Positions 45,413-54,939 of a stretch of 64,000 bases of DNA are shown one piece after another; position 1 is the first letter of the stretch; every line of letters starts with the position of its first letter. This DNA is from Allosphingosinicella deserti (GTDB lineage: Bacteria > Pseudomonadota > Alphaproteobacteria > Sphingomonadales > Sphingomonadaceae). The translations under genes were made by a program, and so were the position numbers. The notes beneath the pieces were generated by a model. That model saw only the letters and a list, made by a program, of their open reading frames with translations. It ran no database searches and was not told the origin of the DNA. The DNA lies in NCBI RefSeq assembly GCF_003012735.1, contig NZ_PXYI01000009.1:124001-188000 (forward strand), read 5' to 3'.

Positions 45413-47629
45413 TCAGGCGATCTCCGGCAGACGATCGAGCAGCTTGTCGAGCGTGATCGGATAGTTGCGCACTCTTATGCCGGTGGCATTGTGGACGGCG
45501 TTCGCGATCGCGCCGCCGACGCCGCAAAGGCCGAGCTCGCCCACGCCCTTGGCCTTCATCGGAGACGACATCGGATCGACCTCGTCCAGGAAGATCACCT
45601 CCTGGTACGGAATGTCGGCGTGGACCGGCACTTCATAAGTAGCGAGATCGTGATTGACGAAGAAGCCGAACCGCTTGTCGACCGCGAGTTCCTCCATCAG
45701 GGCCGCGCCTACTCCCATCGTCATCGCCCCGATAACCTGGCTGCGTGCAGCCTTGGGGTTGAGGATTCGGCCCGCTGCACAGACCGCAAGCATGCGCCGG
45801 ACCCGGATTTCTCCGGTAAACGCATCCACCGCGGCTTCGACGAAATGGGCGGCGAAGGTGGACTGCTGTTGGGTCTTGTCGAGATCGCCATATTCGATCG
45901 TGTCCTCGGCGACGAGTTCACCACCGCGTGCCGCATCGGCCAGCGCAACGCTACGGCCGCCGGCGCGTACCTGGCCGTCGGTGAAATCGACATCGCCGGT
46001 GAGGCCGAGACGCTGCGCCACCTGCTCGCGGAGCTTGACGCAGGCCGCGTAAACGCCCGCCGTCGAGTTGTTCGCGCCCCACTGGCCGCCCGAGCCTGCT
46101 GAGACCGGGAAATCGGAGTCGCCGAGTTTGACGACCACGCGCTCGATCGGGAGCCCCATCATCTCGGCCGCGGTTTGGGCAAGGATGGTGTAGGTGCCGG
46201 TGCCGATATCGGTCATGTCGGTCTCGACGGTCACGATGCCGCGGCCGTCGAGCCGCACCCGGGCCGCGGATTTCATCAACAGATTGTTGCGGAAGCCTGC
46301 GGCGACTCCCATGCCGACCAGCCAGCGCCCGTCTCGGATCTGCGCGGGCTTGGGATTGCGCCGGCTCCAACCGAAGCGCGTCGCTCCCTGGCGCAGGCAT
46401 TCGACCAACTGACGCTGGGAAAAGCGGCGCTTCGGATCCTCGGGGTCAAACTGCGTGTCGTTCCGGATACGGAATTCGACGGGATCGATGCCGAGTTGCT
46501 CGGCCGCCTCGTCCATCGCCACTTCGAGTGCCATCATGCCGGGCGCCTCGCCCGGCGCCCGCATCGCATTGCCCTCGGGCAGGTCCATCTCCGCCAACCG
46601 CATCGCAATCAGCCGGTTCTCGCCGGCATAGAGCAATTTGGTCTGCGAGACCGCAGTCTCCGGCTTGCCGTCCGGAAGATTGCCGGACGTGCTTTCGTGG
46701 GCGATTGCGGTGATCTTGCCGTCGCGGTTCGCACCGATCCGGATGCGCTGGATCGTCGCCGGGCGATGCGTGGTGTTGTTGGCAATGATCGGCCGGCTGA
46801 GCGCCAGTTTCACCGGGCGCTTGGCCGCCTTGGCACCGATCGCCGCCAGTACGGCATCGGAGCGAACGAACAGTTTTCCGCCGAAGCCCCCGCCGATGAA
46901 GGGGGAATCCAGCCTCACATTCTTCGGAGAGATGCCGAGATTGATCGCAACGTCGCCCTTGCTCCACGCAATCATCTGGTTGGACGTCCACAAGGTGAGC
47001 TTTTCGCCCTCCCACGCCGCGATGGTCGCATGTGGCTCCATCATCGCATGGGTCTCGTCCGGCGTGGTATAGACCGAATCGACCTTCACCGGCGCAGCCT
47101 CGAAGGCGCCCTCGAAATTACCGACGCGCTCGATCGGCGGGGCGCTGCTGCCCTCGCCGCTGCTGCCGCCGAAAAGAGGCGCCGTCTTCGCTTCGGTCGC
47201 AAGGTCGAAGCGGCCGCGTTCACGGGCATAATCGACCCGGATCAGGGCAGTCGCCGCCCGCGCCTGCTCGAAAGTCTCGGCGACGACGATCGCGATCGCC
47301 TGGTGATAATGCTGGATGGCCGCTCCGCCGAAAAGATAGGCGATGTTCTGCTGACCGCGCTTCAGCCGCGGCATGTCGAGCGTGGTGACGATGGCGAGCA
47401 CGCCCGGCGCCGCCTTGGCCTCCGCCAGGTCGAAGCGATTGATCCGGCCCTTGGCGATCGCGGAGCCGAGCACATAGCCATAAGCCTGGTTCGGCACGAC
47501 GTCGTGCCGCTCATAGGCGTATGGGGCGGTGCCGGTCGTCTTGAGCTTGCCGTCGATGCGGTCGGTCGGCTTGCCGACCACCTTCATCCGGTCGATCGGG
47601 TTGGCCCCGGCTGGCGTGTCGAACTTCAT
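45413..47629 (-). CDS. paoC: Periplasmic aldehyde oxidoreductase, molybdopterin-binding subunit (PaoC type)
   Basis: A 738-residue large subunit of the xanthine oxidase family. It has the first molybdopterin domain (KVVGKPTDRIDGKLKTTGTA, GGFGGKLFVRSDAV) and the second, with the MCD-type cofactor contacts and VGSGGQWG-like loop (SAGSGGQWGANNSTAG). The catalytic glutamate segment is MKAKGVGELGLCGVGGAIAN near the C-terminus. The length matches E. coli PaoC (about 732). It oxidises aldehydes to acids. It lies last in the paoA-paoB-paoC operon, three bases after paoB. Confidence 0.9.
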   Translation of the reverse strand: MKFDTPAGANPIDRMKVVGKPTDRIDGKLKTTGTAPYAYERHDVVPNQAYGYVLGSAIAKGRINRFDLAEAKAAPGVLAIVTTLDMPRLKRGQQNIAYLFGGAAIQHYHQAIAIVVAETFEQARAATALIRVDYARERGRFDLATEAKTAPLFGGSSGEGSSAPPIERVGNFEGAFEAAPVKVDSVYTTPDETHAMMEPHATIAAWEGEKLTLWTSNQMIAWSKGDVAINLGISPKNVRLDSPFIGGGFGGKLFVRSDAVLAAIGAKAAKRPVKLALSRPIIANNTTHRPATIQRIRIGANRDGKITAIAHESTSGNLPDGKPETAVSQTKLLYAGENRLIAMRLAEMDLPEGNAMRAPGEAPGMMALEVAMDEAAEQLGIDPVEFRIRNDTQFDPEDPKRRFSQRQLVECLRQGATRFGWSRRNPKPAQIRDGRWLVGMGVAAGFRNNLLMKSAARVRLDGRGIVTVETDMTDIGTGTYTILAQTAAEMMGLPIERVVVKLGDSDFPVSAGSGGQWGANNSTAGVYAACVKLREQVAQRLGLTGDVDFTDGQVRAGGRSVALADAARGGELVAEDTIEYGDLDKTQQQSTFAAHFVEAAVDAFTGEIRVRRMLAVCAAGRILNPKAARSQVIGAMTMGVGAALMEELAVDKRFGFFVNHDLATYEVPVHADIPYQEVIFLDEVDPMSSPMKAKGVGELGLCGVGGAIANAVHNATGIRVRNYPITLDKLLDRLPEIA

Positions 47630-47632
47630 GGC

Positions 47633-48583
47633 TCACGCCCTCGCTTCGCTGAGCACTGCGCCGAGCGTGCGCTCGACCAGCGGGATCTTGAATCCATTGT
47701 CTTCGGTCGGCCGGGCTCCGGCGAGCAGCCGCGCCGCCACCGCCTTGGCGCCGCGCGGCAGCTCGGCCTCGGCGGTTTCCACCCGCCACGGCTTGTGGGC
47801 AATGCCGCCGACCGCCACCCGGCCGCTGCCGTCGCGCTGGATGACCGCCGCGATCGACACCAGGGCGAAGGCATAAGAGGCGCGGTCGCGAACCTTCCGG
47901 TAATATTGCTTGCCGCCGATCGGCTTGGGCAAGGTCACGGCGGTGATCAGTTCGCCAGCTTGTAGGTTGGTGTCGATATGCGGCGTGTTCCCGGGCAGGC
48001 GGTGAAAGTCGGCGATCGGGATGCGGCGACTGCTGCCGTTCGGCTTCACCGTCTCGACCGTGGCGTCCAGGGCACGCATCGCCACCGCCATATCGCTCGG
48101 ATGAGTGGCGATGCAGGCATCGCTGACCCCCACCACCGCGAGCTGGCGGGTATAACCGCCGATCGCCGCGCAACCGGATCCCGGCTGGCGTTTGTTGCAG
48201 GGCTGGTTGGTGTCGTAGAAATAAGGACAGCGGGTGCGCTGAAGCAAATTGCCGGCGGTCGTCGCCTTGTTGCGGAGCTGACCCGAAGCACCGGCGAGCA
48301 GAGCCCGCGAGAGCATCGCGTAATCCTCCCGCACCTTCTTGTGGGCGGCAAGATCGGTGTTGCGGACCAGCGCACCGATGCGCAGGCCGCCCTCGTCGGT
48401 CTTCTCGATCCGATCGAGGCCGATCGCATTGACGTCGATCAGGTGCGCCGGAGCCTCGATCTGCAGCTTCATCAAATCGAGCAGATTGGTACCGCCGGCA
48501 ATGAACTTCGCGCCGGGCATCTGAGCCGCCGCGGCGGCGGCTTCGGCCGGCGAGGAGACACGCTGATAGGTAAAGGGTCTCAT
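47633..48583 (-). CDS. paoB: Aldehyde oxidoreductase FAD-binding subunit (PaoB type)
   Basis: A 316-residue FAD-binding PCMH-type subunit ([20 protein letters not shown], then [14 protein letters not shown]). A segment with four cysteines, [22 protein letters not shown], matches the extra [4Fe-4S] site known in PaoB and related FAD subunits. It passes electrons from the molybdenum site to the acceptor. The start overlaps the stop of the 2Fe-2S subunit gene by four bases. The length equals that of E. coli PaoB (318). Confidence 0.9.
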   Translation of the reverse strand: MRPFTYQRVSSPAEAAAAAAQMPGAKFIAGGTNLLDLMKLQIEAPAHLIDVNAIGLDRIEKTDEGGLRIGALVRNTDLAAHKKVREDYAMLSRALLAGASGQLRNKATTAGNLLQRTRCPYFYDTNQPCNKRQPGSGCAAIGGYTRQLAVVGVSDACIATHPSDMAVAMRALDATVETVKPNGSSRRIPIADFHRLPGNTPHIDTNLQAGELITAVTLPKPIGGKQYYRKVRDRASYAFALVSIAAVIQRDGSGRVAVGGIAHKPWRVETAEAELPRGAKAVAARLLAGARPTEDNGFKIPLVERTLGAVLSEARA

Positions 48584-49215
48584 GCCTTGCTCCCCGCGAC
48601 TTCGCTGATCGCCTCGGCGATGTTGGAATAAGCGCCGCAGCGGCAGAGATTCCCGCTCATCCGTTCGCGGACCTCCATGTCGGTCACGCGCGGCCTGGCC
48701 GTGATGTCGTCGGCGACGTGGCTCGGTATGCCTGCCTTGATCTCATCGAGCACGGCAACGGCCGAGCAGATCTGACCCGGCGTGCAATAGCCGCATTGAT
48801 AGCCATCATGCTTGATGAAGGCGGCCTGCATCGGGTGGAGCTTGTCGGGCGTGCCGAGCCCTTCGACCGTGGTGATCTTGTCGCCTTCGTGCATCACGGC
48901 CAAGCTCAGGCAGGAATTGATGCGACGGCCGTCGACGATCACCGTGCAGGCGCCGCATTGCCCCTGATCACACCCCTTCTTGGTGCCATTGAGCTTGAGA
49001 TGTTCGCGCAAGGCGTCGAGCAAGGTGGTGCGGGTATCGAGCTCGAGGCTCCGGGTTGCACCGTTCACCTCGAACGAAACTTTCGCCACTGCCGGCTGGG
49101 CAACCCGCGGAGTGACCTGTGCATGCGCCGCGGGGACCGCGGTGACGGCAACCGACGCGGCGCCGCCCACCAGCACCGCGCGCCGCGACAGTTCAAGTTC
49201 GCTGGGAGGCTCCAT
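48580..49215 (-). CDS. paoA: Aldehyde oxidoreductase 2Fe-2S subunit with Tat signal (PaoA type)
   Basis: A 211-residue protein. A twin-arginine signal ([20 protein letters not shown]) sends the folded complex to the periplasm. The plant-type ferredoxin cluster motif is [21 protein letters not shown]. The second, helical cluster domain has [12 protein letters not shown] and [14 protein letters not shown]. This arrangement, with only the small subunit bearing the export signal, is that of E. coli PaoABC. It is the first gene of the operon. Confidence 0.92.
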   Translation of the reverse strand: MEPPSELELSRRAVLVGGAASVAVTAVPAAHAQVTPRVAQPAVAKVSFEVNGATRSLELDTRTTLLDALREHLKLNGTKKGCDQGQCGACTVIVDGRRINSCLSLAVMHEGDKITTVEGLGTPDKLHPMQAAFIKHDGYQCGYCTPGQICSAVAVLDEIKAGIPSHVADDITARPRVTDMEVRERMSGNLCRCGAYSNIAEAISEVAGSKA

Positions 49216-49398
49216 CGCGTCTCACTCCGAATTGGGGGCTTGCCGCAGCTCCGCTCAGCGGGACGACAAGATTTTCTGAACATCACTCGAACGATCCGCG
49301 CAGTCGCCGGATCCTGCACAGAATTAGCCGATTGATCGGTTGCCGAATAGATGTTCCAAATACCATGCAACGATGATTTCAGCTCATCAGTGCCTAGC

Positions 49399-49995
49399 CT
49401 ATGCCAGGGATCTAAGGTCGGCTTCCGTATCGACATCGGTGATGCTTCCGCGCTCGTCCGTGGCGATCTCGACGGCTCCGGATGCGGCCCGCAGCACGTT
49501 TCGAGCACCCTGATCGCCGCGAAGACTTCGAAGCGCGGGGAAGAGCTTGGCCGAAATCGCAACGGGATGGGCGGGCTGGCCGTCGCAGACGGGCATCGCT
49601 GCGGGCGCGCCATCGAGGACCAGGCGCAGCATGCGATCGGCCAGGGCACTGGATACATCCGGCATGTCGCCGAGGAACAGCAGCAGTGCACGCGCGTGAT
49701 CCGGCAGCGTCTGCACACCGCACCGAAGCGACCGCGACAGCCCCTCCTCCCAATCCGGACACACGATGACGCGCAGGCGCACGTCACTCGGAAGCGCGCC
49801 TGCGACCGCCTCCGCATCCGCGCCGAGCACCACTGTCACGAGCTCCACGCGCGTCTGCAATGCCTTTTCGACGGACCAAGAGACGAGCGGCCGCCCGTTC
49901 AGCATGGCGGTAAGCTTGCCGCCACCGAACCGCCTCGCTGCCCCTGCGGCGAGAACGACGGCGTAGGTTCCCGGATCAAGCGTGGGCTGCAGCAC
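49399..49995 (-). CDS. Molybdopterin cytidylyltransferase-like nucleotidyltransferase (MocA type)
   Basis: A 198-residue nucleotidyltransferase of the MobA-like fold. It has the N-terminal glycine loop YAVVLAAGAARRFGGGKLTA, the nucleotide site LLLFLGDMPDVSSALADRM and PVCDGQPAHPVAISAKLFPA. This is the pattern of MocA, which adds CMP to molybdopterin to make the cytosine dinucleotide form used by PaoABC-type enzymes. The GTG at 49995 overlaps the end of the XdhC-like gene; an ATG at 50031 is also possible. Confidence 0.85.
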   Translation of the reverse strand: MLQPTLDPGTYAVVLAAGAARRFGGGKLTAMLNGRPLVSWSVEKALQTRVELVTVVLGADAEAVAGALPSDVRLRVIVCPDWEEGLSRSLRCGVQTLPDHARALLLFLGDMPDVSSALADRMLRLVLDGAPAAMPVCDGQPAHPVAISAKLFPALRSLRGDQGARNVLRAASGAVEIATDERGSITDVDTEADLRSLA

Positions 49996-50947
49996 GGTCC
50001 GGAATCTTCCCGGCCGAGGTCTGCCCGGCATTTGCGCTCGCGACGATTTCGGCCGTCACCGAAAGCGCAACCTCCCGGGGCGAACGCGCGCGGATCGGCA
50101 GTCCGATCGGCGCCCTCAGCCGTGCGATCTCGGCCTCGGTCAAGCCCGCGTCCCGCAACCGGGCGCAACGCTCCGGCAGGCGCCGGCGAGAGCCGAGAAC
50201 CCCAACGTAACCGGCGGCCGACCGGAGCGCCAGGATCAGCGCTTCTTCGTCCAATTCGAGATCATGGGTAGCGACGGCAATCGCCGTCCACGGATCCGGC
50301 TCTAGCGCGCCGAGCGCTTCAGCCAGTGGCCGCCGGTCGCAGCGCGCGGCCACCGGCGGTACCGCGGCCGGGCCGAACGGCGTCAACAGCAGGCTCTCCC
50401 ACCGAATCTGCCCGCCAAGATCGGCGATCGCGAGCGCGAACGGATCAGAACCGATGACAGCAAGCCGCTGATATGGAACATAAATACGAGTGACAGGTAG
50501 CGTTACGAATGCGGCACCCGGCTCGCCGTCGCAGCGCCGTGTCGTACCGTCGCTCTGCCAGCGTGCGGACGTCCGTGTCTCGGTCAGCGCCCGCAGCCGG
50601 CGAATAGCGGGATCGTCGGGAGCGATCCGCTCGATCAATAGCTCCAGCCGTCCACCGCAGGGCAGGCGCATATCGATGAATGGGCTGCCGCGCCCATAGA
50701 CAAGGCGCTGCGGAATGCCGTCGGCAAGCACCTCGCGGCCGTGCAGCGCGACATCCGCCTCGATGCACCCGCCGGACAGAAACCCCCACTCCTGATCGCG
50801 GGTGATGACCATCTGCGATCCGACTGGCCGCGGCCCGCCGTCCGCTTCGACGATCGTCGCCAGCGCGAACGCCTGCCCGGCTTCGGCGGCCGCGAACATG
50901 CGTGGCCGCATGTCGTCTTCGAGACCGGTCGTCGGCCATTCAGCCAT
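49976..50947 (-). CDS. XdhC/CoxI-family molybdoenzyme maturation factor (PaoD-like role)
   Basis: A 323-residue protein. The N-terminal XdhC/CoxI domain has FALATIVEADGGPRPVGSQM and DQEWGFLSGGCIEADVALHG with the conserved Cys. The C-terminal Rossmann-like domain has IYVPYQRLAVIGSDPFALAI, DPWTAIAVATHDLELDEEAL and YVGVLGSRRRLPERCARLRD. Such proteins bind the cofactor, help its sulfuration and insert it into xanthine oxidase-family enzymes, here presumably PaoC. The start overlaps the end of the ModE-like gene. Confidence 0.9.
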   Translation of the reverse strand: MAEWPTTGLEDDMRPRMFAAAEAGQAFALATIVEADGGPRPVGSQMVITRDQEWGFLSGGCIEADVALHGREVLADGIPQRLVYGRGSPFIDMRLPCGGRLELLIERIAPDDPAIRRLRALTETRTSARWQSDGTTRRCDGEPGAAFVTLPVTRIYVPYQRLAVIGSDPFALAIADLGGQIRWESLLLTPFGPAAVPPVAARCDRRPLAEALGALEPDPWTAIAVATHDLELDEEALILALRSAAGYVGVLGSRRRLPERCARLRDAGLTEAEIARLRAPIGLPIRARSPREVALSVTAEIVASANAGQTSAGKIPDRAAAHA

Positions 50948-51314
50948 GGTGAAGCGCCTCGGTGAGCGCGGCGAGGTGCGGGGCCGCGAACGCGTCGATC
51001 TCGGCTTCGAGCGCCTCGTACCGCGCAAGGAGCGTCTTCCCGCGCCCGGTCAGCCGCGCTCCGCCGCCACTGTCGCCGCCACTGCGGGTTTCGATCAGCG
51101 GCCCGGCGCTGAGCTCATTCAGTTCGGCGACCAGCTTGACGCTCCGCGCGTGCGACATCCCCATGCTCCTCGCGGCGGCGGAGACGGAACCCGTCTCGGC
51201 GATGCGGCGCATCAAATCCACCTTCCCCGGACCGAGCGCACCCTCGCCGATCAGGATCCGGAACCAGAGCGTGGCGCCCGGATCGATCGATGGTTGCCGT
51301 GCAGGGTTGGCCAT
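50940..51314 (-). CDS. ModE-like winged-helix regulator (no TOBE domain)
   Basis: A 124-residue DNA-binding protein. The N-terminal winged helix (KVDLMRRIAETGSVSAAARS, MGMSHARSVKLVAELNELSA) matches the N-terminal domain of ModE. The C-terminal molybdate-binding TOBE repeats are missing, so it may act as a constitutive or differently sensed repressor. It is divergent from moaA and leads the minus-strand unit with the XdhC- and MocA-like genes. A pair of tandem 10-base repeats in the shared upstream region is a candidate binding site. Confidence 0.88.
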   Translation of the reverse strand: MANPARQPSIDPGATLWFRILIGEGALGPGKVDLMRRIAETGSVSAAARSMGMSHARSVKLVAELNELSAGPLIETRSGGDSGGGARLTGRGKTLLARYEALEAEIDAFAAPHLAALTEALHHG

Positions 51315-51365
51315 GAAGATTTCCCATGCGGTTGACGGGCCCCCACGTGGAACCCTATGCGTTGT

Positions 51366-51385
51366 ATACAGCGGAATACAGCGGA
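51366..51385. promoter_or_regulatory. Tandem direct repeat between the ModE-like gene and moaA
   Basis: ATACAGCGGA occurs twice without a gap, so the copies are one helical turn apart. A GTATAC palindrome overlaps the first copy. It lies between the two divergent starts and is a candidate operator. Confidence 0.45.
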
Positions 51386-51427
51386 CCGATCAACTGGCCT
51401 TTTGGATCACGGACCTTGCCCACGCCC

Positions 51428-52417
51428 ATGACGCGCCCTCTGATCGACAGCTTTGGCCGCAGAATCGAATATGTCCGGCTGTCGGTCACCGATCGGTGCG
51501 ATCTTCGCTGCCGTTATTGCATGTCGGAACAGATGCAGTTCCTGCCATCGAACGCGCTGATGACCTTCGCCGAGATCGAGCAGCTTGCCGATGCCCTGAT
51601 CGATCGCGGCGTGCGCCGGATCCGGCTGACCGGCGGCGAACCACTGGTGCGGCGCGGGATCATCGATCTGGTCCGAACTCTCGGTGCGCGGATCGGCAGT
51701 GGGCTTGAAGAGCTGACCATGACCACCAACGGCACCCAGTTGCCGCAGCTCGCCCCGGCCTTGTTCGAGGCCGGCATTCGGCGGATCAATGTCAGCCTCG
51801 ACAGCCTCGATCCCGAGCGTTTCCGCTTCATTACCCGCCGCGGCGATCTTTCTCGGGTGCTCGCCGGGATCGCGGCCGCGAAAGCGGCGGGAATGGCGAT
51901 CAAGATCAACATGGTTGCGCTCGCCGGCCTCAACGAGGACGAAATCGGCGCCATGTTGCGCTGGTGTAGCGACGAGGGGTTCGATCTTTCACTGATCGAG
52001 ACGATGCCGCTCGGCGCGATCGAGGAAGACCGGACCGACCGCTATCTTCCGCTCGATGCCGTCAAGCGGCGCCTTGAAGAGTGCTGGACCTTGCTTCCCT
52101 CCACCCACCGCACCGGCGGCCCGGCGCGTTATTATCAGGTCGAGGGCACCCGGACCCGGCTCGGCCTGATCACGCCTCTGACCGGCAATTTCTGCGCCGG
52201 CTGCAACCGCATCCGGGTGACGGCGACAGGAACGGTGTACGGCTGCCTCGGCCGCGAGCAGAAGGTCGAGCTGCGCGACGCCCTGCGCAGCGGCGGGCGC
52301 ATGGCGCTCGACGCGCTGCTGGACGAACTGATCGCCGGCAAGCCCCTCGGCCATGATTTCAAGATCGGCAGGGCTGATCCTGCGGTCGCCAGGCACATGA
52401 GCGTCACCGGCGGCTGA
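51428..52417 (+). CDS. moaA: GTP 3',8-cyclase (molybdenum cofactor biosynthesis, MoaA)
   Basis: A 329-residue radical SAM enzyme that, with MoaC, turns GTP into cyclic pyranopterin phosphate. The N-terminal cluster motif is SVTDRCDLRCRYCM, followed by IRLTGGEPLVRRG. The C-terminal second cluster motif is GNFCAGCNRIRVTATGTVYG with a third Cys after it. The ATG at 51428 fits the family N-terminus (PLIDSFGRRIEYVRLSVTDR). Its stop shares bases with the start of the TauE/SafE gene. Confidence 0.95.
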   Translation: MTRPLIDSFGRRIEYVRLSVTDRCDLRCRYCMSEQMQFLPSNALMTFAEIEQLADALIDRGVRRIRLTGGEPLVRRGIIDLVRTLGARIGSGLEELTMTTNGTQLPQLAPALFEAGIRRINVSLDSLDPERFRFITRRGDLSRVLAGIAAAKAAGMAIKINMVALAGLNEDEIGAMLRWCSDEGFDLSLIETMPLGAIEEDRTDRYLPLDAVKRRLEECWTLLPSTHRTGGPARYYQVEGTRTRLGLITPLTGNFCAGCNRIRVTATGTVYGCLGREQKVELRDALRSGGRMALDALLDELIAGKPLGHDFKIGRADPAVARHMSVTGG

Positions 52418-53157
52418 TGGAGCCCGCCACCATATTCTGGGTCGCCTCGCTGATGGCGATCGCAGCCGCGCTCTATTCTACGGTCGGCCATGGCGGTGCT
52501 TCGGCCTATCTCGCGATCATGGCGTTGTTCGCCATCGAGCCCACGGTGATGCGGCCGACCGCTCTGGCCTTGAACCTTGTGGTCGCCGGCTTTGCGGTGC
52601 TTCGCTTCGCGATCGCCCGGCAGATCAATGTCCGGCTTGCGGCCCTGTTCGCGGTGACGGCGGCGCCTGCCGCCTTCGTAGGGGGAATGATCACGATCCC
52701 TCCCGAATATTATCGTCCGCTCGTCGGTATCTTCCTGTGCCTGGCGGCAATCCGTCTGTTCTGGCAGCCCCGGGCGCTCGCCGAGCGGGCGGTGAAGCCG
52801 CCGCCGCTGCTGATCGCCGCGCCGGCCGGTGCCGGGCTCGGGCTCCTTGCGGGGCTGACCGGAACCGGCGGCGGCATCTTTCTCAGCCCGCTGATCATCC
52901 TGTTTGGCTGGGAAGAACCGCGCAAGACGTCCGGCGTGGCGGCGACGTTCATCCTGATCAACTCGATTGCGGGGCTCGCCGGCAATCTCGCCTCGGTCCG
53001 CAGCCTGCCTTCGGCCCTGCCCTGGTTCGTCGCCGCGGTTGCGGTCGGCGCGCTGCTTGGGACGTGGCTCGGCGTCGACCGCCTCCCGCGCGCGCGCCTG
53101 CTGCAATGCCTCGGCTTCGTGCTCGTGATCGCCGGCGGGAAGCTACTGCTGACCTGA
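52417..53157 (+). CDS. TauE/SafE-family permease
   Basis: A 246-residue inner-membrane protein with about eight helices. YSTVGHGGASAYLAIMALFA near the N-terminus and LAGLTGTGGGIFLSPLIILF in the second half are the paired TauE/SafE motifs. Known members export sulfite, sulfoacetate or other sulfur compounds. The start overlaps the moaA stop (TGATG), so it is made together with a cofactor enzyme. Since no modABC genes are near, a role in oxyanion transport linked to cofactor synthesis is conceivable, but this is inference. Confidence 0.88.
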   Translation: MEPATIFWVASLMAIAAALYSTVGHGGASAYLAIMALFAIEPTVMRPTALALNLVVAGFAVLRFAIARQINVRLAALFAVTAAPAAFVGGMITIPPEYYRPLVGIFLCLAAIRLFWQPRALAERAVKPPPLLIAAPAGAGLGLLAGLTGTGGGIFLSPLIILFGWEEPRKTSGVAATFILINSIAGLAGNLASVRSLPSALPWFVAAVAVGALLGTWLGVDRLPRARLLQCLGFVLVIAGGKLLLT

Positions 53158-53184
53158 GGGGCTCTCGTTGACATCGTCCCTTTG

Positions 53185-53270
53185 CCGGTCGGTCTGAGCT
53201 TGTCGAAGCCCTTCCCTTCTGGGCGGAGACAAGTGAGATAGAGGGCTTCGACAGGCTCAGCCCGAACGGG
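53185..53270. repeat. REP-like inverted repeat
   Basis: The left arm (53185-53212) contains CTGAGCTTGTCGAAGCCCT. The right arm (53242-53270) contains AGGGCTTCGACAGGCTCAG followed by CCCGAACGGG. The arms are nearly exact reverse complements around a 29-base spacer. This is the well-known TGAGCCTGTCGAAGC element scattered in sphingomonad genomes. It fills the space between convergent tauE-like and moeA genes and may serve as a terminator. Confidence 0.8.
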
Positions 53271-53284
53271 TTTGGTTGCGAGTG

Positions 53285-54463
53285 TCAGAAGTCGAGGACG
53301 TCCACTTCGCTGCCGGGCTCCAGCGCCGCCTGCCCGACGCGCTGACGGACCAGCAGATCGGCCTCCGCCAGCGTCTTCTGCGCGCCCGAATCCTGGTTCG
53401 CCTCCAGCATCACCGTCCCGTCGACGTGCCGCGCGCGCCAGAAGGTCTCGCGGTCGCCGCCCTGCTCCATCGGTGTGCCGAGAATCGCGCGCCGCCAGGC
53501 GAGGCTCGCCAGCGAATCCCTGCCGCCAAGGCCATCGAGCAAGGGGCGCAGCAGCAGGCGCGCGGTCACCAGCGCCGAGGTGGGGTTGCCCGGAAGGCCG
53601 ACGATCAGACGCTCCCCAACTCGTCCGAGCCAGACCGGCTTGCCCGGCTTGATCGCCACCTTGGAAAAGAGAAGCTCGATCTCCCCGAACATCTGCTTGG
53701 CGAAATCGCGCGCGCCCACCGAAGCGCCGCCGGTGACGACGATCACGTCCACCCGCGGGCTCCATTCGGCCATCGCAGCCTGCATCGCCGGCAGATCGTC
53801 GGCGAGCATCTGCCGACCGATTACATCGGCCCCCGCCTCGACCGCCATCGCGGCGAGCCCGACGGAGATGCTTTCGGGGATCGCTGCGGCAGTCTCCGCA
53901 GCCTGTCCCGGGGCGACCAGCTCGTCGCCGGTTCCGACGATCAGCAGGCGCGGACGCCGGAAGACCTCCACCCCATCTACATCGGCCGCCGCGGCCGCGA
54001 TTAGGCTCCGCGCATCGAGCCTCCGGCCGGCACCGACGAGGACATCGTCTATGGCGAAGTCCGACGCCCTGCGCCGCACGAACAGCGAGCCTGGCGGAGT
54101 CGCGAAAAGCGCCTCGTCTCCGTCCCGCTCGACGATCTCCTGCATGACGACCCGATCGGCACCGGCCGGAAGTGCAGCGCCGGTGAAGATGCGGACGCAT
54201 GTTCCGGGCTCCAGCGGGCTTCCGAACGGCGCACCCGGAAACGCCTCGCCGATGACCCGCAGGCAACGGGGCAATTGGCCGAGTTCTCCATCGCGCACGG
54301 CATAGCCGTCCATTGTCGACACGTCGAAACGCGGGCCGTCGATCCGCGCGACGACAGGCGCAGCCAGCACCCGTCCTGCCGCATCGTCCAGCGCGATCCG
54401 CTCGCGGCCGAGCGGGCGTGCAGCGCCCGCGACGATGGCAACCGCTTCGTCGAACGAGATCAT
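53285..54463 (-). CDS. moeA: Molybdopterin molybdenumtransferase MoeA
   Basis: A 392-residue enzyme that inserts molybdate into adenylylated molybdopterin. It has [15 protein letters not shown], the segment [20 protein letters not shown] and the domain III motifs [41 protein letters not shown] and [15 protein letters not shown], then the C-terminal beta domain. It is the last gene of the minus-strand moaD-moaE-moaB-moaC-moeA operon and overlaps moaC by four bases. Confidence 0.96.
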   Translation of the reverse strand: MISFDEAVAIVAGAARPLGRERIALDDAAGRVLAAPVVARIDGPRFDVSTMDGYAVRDGELGQLPRCLRVIGEAFPGAPFGSPLEPGTCVRIFTGAALPAGADRVVMQEIVERDGDEALFATPPGSLFVRRRASDFAIDDVLVGAGRRLDARSLIAAAAADVDGVEVFRRPRLLIVGTGDELVAPGQAAETAAAIPESISVGLAAMAVEAGADVIGRQMLADDLPAMQAAMAEWSPRVDVIVVTGGASVGARDFAKQMFGEIELLFSKVAIKPGKPVWLGRVGERLIVGLPGNPTSALVTARLLLRPLLDGLGGRDSLASLAWRRAILGTPMEQGGDRETFWRARHVDGTVMLEANQDSGAQKTLAEADLLVRQRVGQAALEPGSEVDVLDF

Positions 54464-54939
54464 GCCGCGCTCGACCAGTCGCCGGAACGGCCGCCGCTCT
54501 TTGCCGTCACCTTGATCGCGCCGATCTCCATGCCCTTGTCGATCGCCTTCAGCATGTCGAACAGGGTGAGGCAGGCCACCGACACTGCGGTCAGCGCCTC
54601 CATCTCCACGCCCGTCGGCCCGGTGGTCCGCACTTCGGCTTCCACGCGAAAACCCGGCAGCGCTCCGTCGTCGGTGATGACGACGGCAGCCTTGGTCAGC
54701 GCAAGCGGATGACAGAGCGGGATCAGATCGGCGGTTCGCTTCGCCGCCATGATGCCGGCCAGTTCGGCGGTCGACACCACGGCGCCCTTGGGCGCGGTGT
54801 TCGAACGTACCCGCTCGAGCGTTTCGGGGGCGCAGCGCAGGACACCGGAGGCGCGCGCGGTGCGGACGGTGTCCGGCTTGTCTGAGACGTCCACCATCCG
54901 CGCCCGGCCGTCGGCGCCGAGATGGGTAAGATCGCTCAT
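54460..54939 (-). CDS. moaC: Cyclic pyranopterin monophosphate synthase MoaC
   Basis: A 159-residue partner of MoaA. Its typical segments are [60 protein letters not shown] and [20 protein letters not shown] (catalytic Lys and the KSGG end). The ATG overlaps the moaB stop (ATGA), so MoaC translation is coupled to MoaB. Confidence 0.96.
   Translation of the reverse strand: MSDLTHLGADGRARMVDVSDKPDTVRTARASGVLRCAPETLERVRSNTAPKGAVVSTAELAGIMAAKRTADLIPLCHPLALTKAAVVITDDGALPGFRVEAEVRTTGPTGVEMEALTAVSVACLTLFDMLKAIDKGMEIGAIKVTAKSGGRSGDWSSAA

Noticed and set aside
46175-47965. 596-codon plus-strand frame across paoC and paoB
   Set aside because: It is antisense to two clearly conserved enzyme genes, and its composition (Arg/His/Asp-rich) is that of a GC-rich shadow frame.
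52710-54266. 518-codon minus-strand frame spanning the permease and moeA
   Set aside because: It crosses a REP-like element and two genes, has no start signal and no recognisable domain.
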